A DNA stretch of 6,069 nucleotides from positions 1 through 6,069 of the forward strand of contig CAZTJA010000147.1 in the NCBI GenBank assembly GCA_964613745.1, given 5' to 3'. This document shows, piece after piece, positions 5,610 to 6,069 of this stretch. The notes below the pieces were generated by a model that did not search any database, was not told the origin of the DNA, and saw nothing but the letters and a program-made list of their open reading frames with translations. A program made the translations under genes and the position numbers. The DNA is from CAZTJA01 sp964613745. Its GTDB lineage: Bacteria; Desulfobacterota; Desulfomonilia; Desulfomonilales; Desulfomonilaceae. The number at the start of each line of letters is the position of its first letter. Position 1 is the stretch's first letter.

Positions 5610-6032
5610 GTGAAACGAGAAAACGGTTTCACCATTTTGGAGATGGTGTCGGCAGTTGCAATTATAATTGTACTTTCTTTAATATACTTCTTCCTGATTG
5701 ATTCTTACCGCGAGCGTAGGATGAGTGAAATGGCGGCTAAGACTCTCATGCTGGCAGCGAGAGCGCAGGAAGAGTTTTTTGCCAAAGAACATCATTATTT
5801 TGATGCGGAAGTTACCGGTAACGGCAGCGAGGTTTATCTGCAGACACCTCAAGGTTCGAAAACCGCAGTGCGCGTTCCGCAGAAAGTCGTGCTCACAATT
5901 AAGACTCGTTCCAAGGAGAAACCTGGATTCTCCGGTCAAGCTTTTTATATTGGAAGTAAGGTGCTGCACAAGTATGATTCGGAATCCGGGAAGATGACAA
6001 CAAGTATACGAGGGCAGGACGAGGCTGGATGA
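5610..6032 (+). CDS. Type IV pilin-like protein (prepilin with class-III leader)
   Basis: The 140-residue product begins MKRENG then FTILEM: a short basic leader with the prepilin peptidase (PilD-type) cleavage site after G6, F as the first mature residue and the conserved glutamate at mature position 5 (E11). A hydrophobic helix follows (about 13-30, VSAVAIIIVLSLIYFFLI), then an amphipathic stretch typical of the pilin N-terminal helix (MAAKTLMLAARAQEEFFAKE, 41-60), and a small globular part of likely beta strands (about 70-130). There are no cysteines, so no D-loop disulphide. It should be an inner-membrane precursor assembled into a type IV pilus or pseudopilus; the divergent sequence and next gene suggest a minor pilin or pseudopilin more than the main subunit. 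The start is GTG 5610, with GGAG at 5596-5599, ten bases upstream; no in-frame ATG lies nearby. Its stop overlaps the next start (ATGA, 6029-6032). Confidence 0.88.
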   Translation: MKRENGFTILEMVSAVAIIIVLSLIYFFLIDSYRERRMSEMAAKTLMLAARAQEEFFAKEHHYFDAEVTGNGSEVYLQTPQGSKTAVRVPQKVVLTIKTRSKEKPGFSGQAFYIGSKVLHKYDSESGKMTTSIRGQDEAG

Positions 6033-6069
6033 AAAAGAGATTGATTGCGGCTTTTCGCAGAAACGAAAT
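6029..6069 (+). CDS. Start of a further gene, cut by the right edge; possibly a second prepilin
   Basis: ATG at 6029 overlaps the pilin-like stop by four bases (ATGA), with GAGG at 6021-6024 four bases upstream, an arrangement typical of translational coupling. Thirteen complete codons are visible: MKKRLIAAFRRNE. A short, basic stretch like this often precedes GFTL(I/V)E in prepilins, and the upstream neighbour is a pilin-like gene, so a second minor pilin or pilus-assembly protein is plausible. That is inference only; the diagnostic residues are beyond the window. Confidence 0.6.
   Translation, partial: MKKRLIAAFRRNE

Noticed and set aside
5679..5997. Antisense and alternative-frame ORFs within the pilin-like gene
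   Set aside because: They overlap the pilin frame, whose leader, glutamate 5 and hydrophobic helix are convincing; the alternatives are arginine-rich shadows.

Overview
The window suggests a Gram-negative bacterium of moderate GC content, most likely a deltaproteobacterium (Desulfobacterota). The evidence is a meso-diaminopimelate pathway gene (dapF), a type IV pilin-like gene, a stand-alone CheY-type receiver, and a small zinc-ribbon protein whose N-terminal module I recall mainly from deltaproteobacterial proteins. This placement is an inference from gene content and cannot be settled from the sequence alone.

Layout. Positions 1-1562 (minus strand) hold the N-terminal 520 residues of an alpha-glucan phosphorylase; its C-terminal part, with the PLP-binding region, lies beyond the left edge. 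A long divergent intergenic region (1563-2083) has only weak regulatory-looking structure and no convincing gene. From 2084 on the plus strand come a response regulator with a short helical C-terminal extension, a thiolase (409 aa from the start I prefer) and, 23 bases later, a 115-residue protein with a four-cysteine zinc ribbon. A strong intrinsic terminator (4311-4344) closes this group. A convergent minus-strand gene for a 71-residue two-helix membrane protein runs into the terminator's T tract. dapF (4664-5509) is divergent from that small gene. After a 100-base gap with a promoter-like sequence and a perfect hairpin comes a type IV pilin-like gene (5610-6032). Its stop overlaps by four bases (ATGA) the start of another gene cut by the right edge, whose visible residues would fit a prepilin leader.

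How the genes fit together. They do not form one obvious pathway: glycogen breakdown, acyl-CoA metabolism, lysine/peptidoglycan precursor synthesis and a pilus-type assembly sit side by side. The thiolase and zinc-ribbon gene are probably co-transcribed, and the two pilin-region genes are probably translationally coupled. I found no CRISPR array, transposon, tRNA or rRNA. Most of the window is ordinary chromosome. The least understood items are the zinc-ribbon protein, the small membrane protein, the receiver's C-terminal extension and the long intergenic region.
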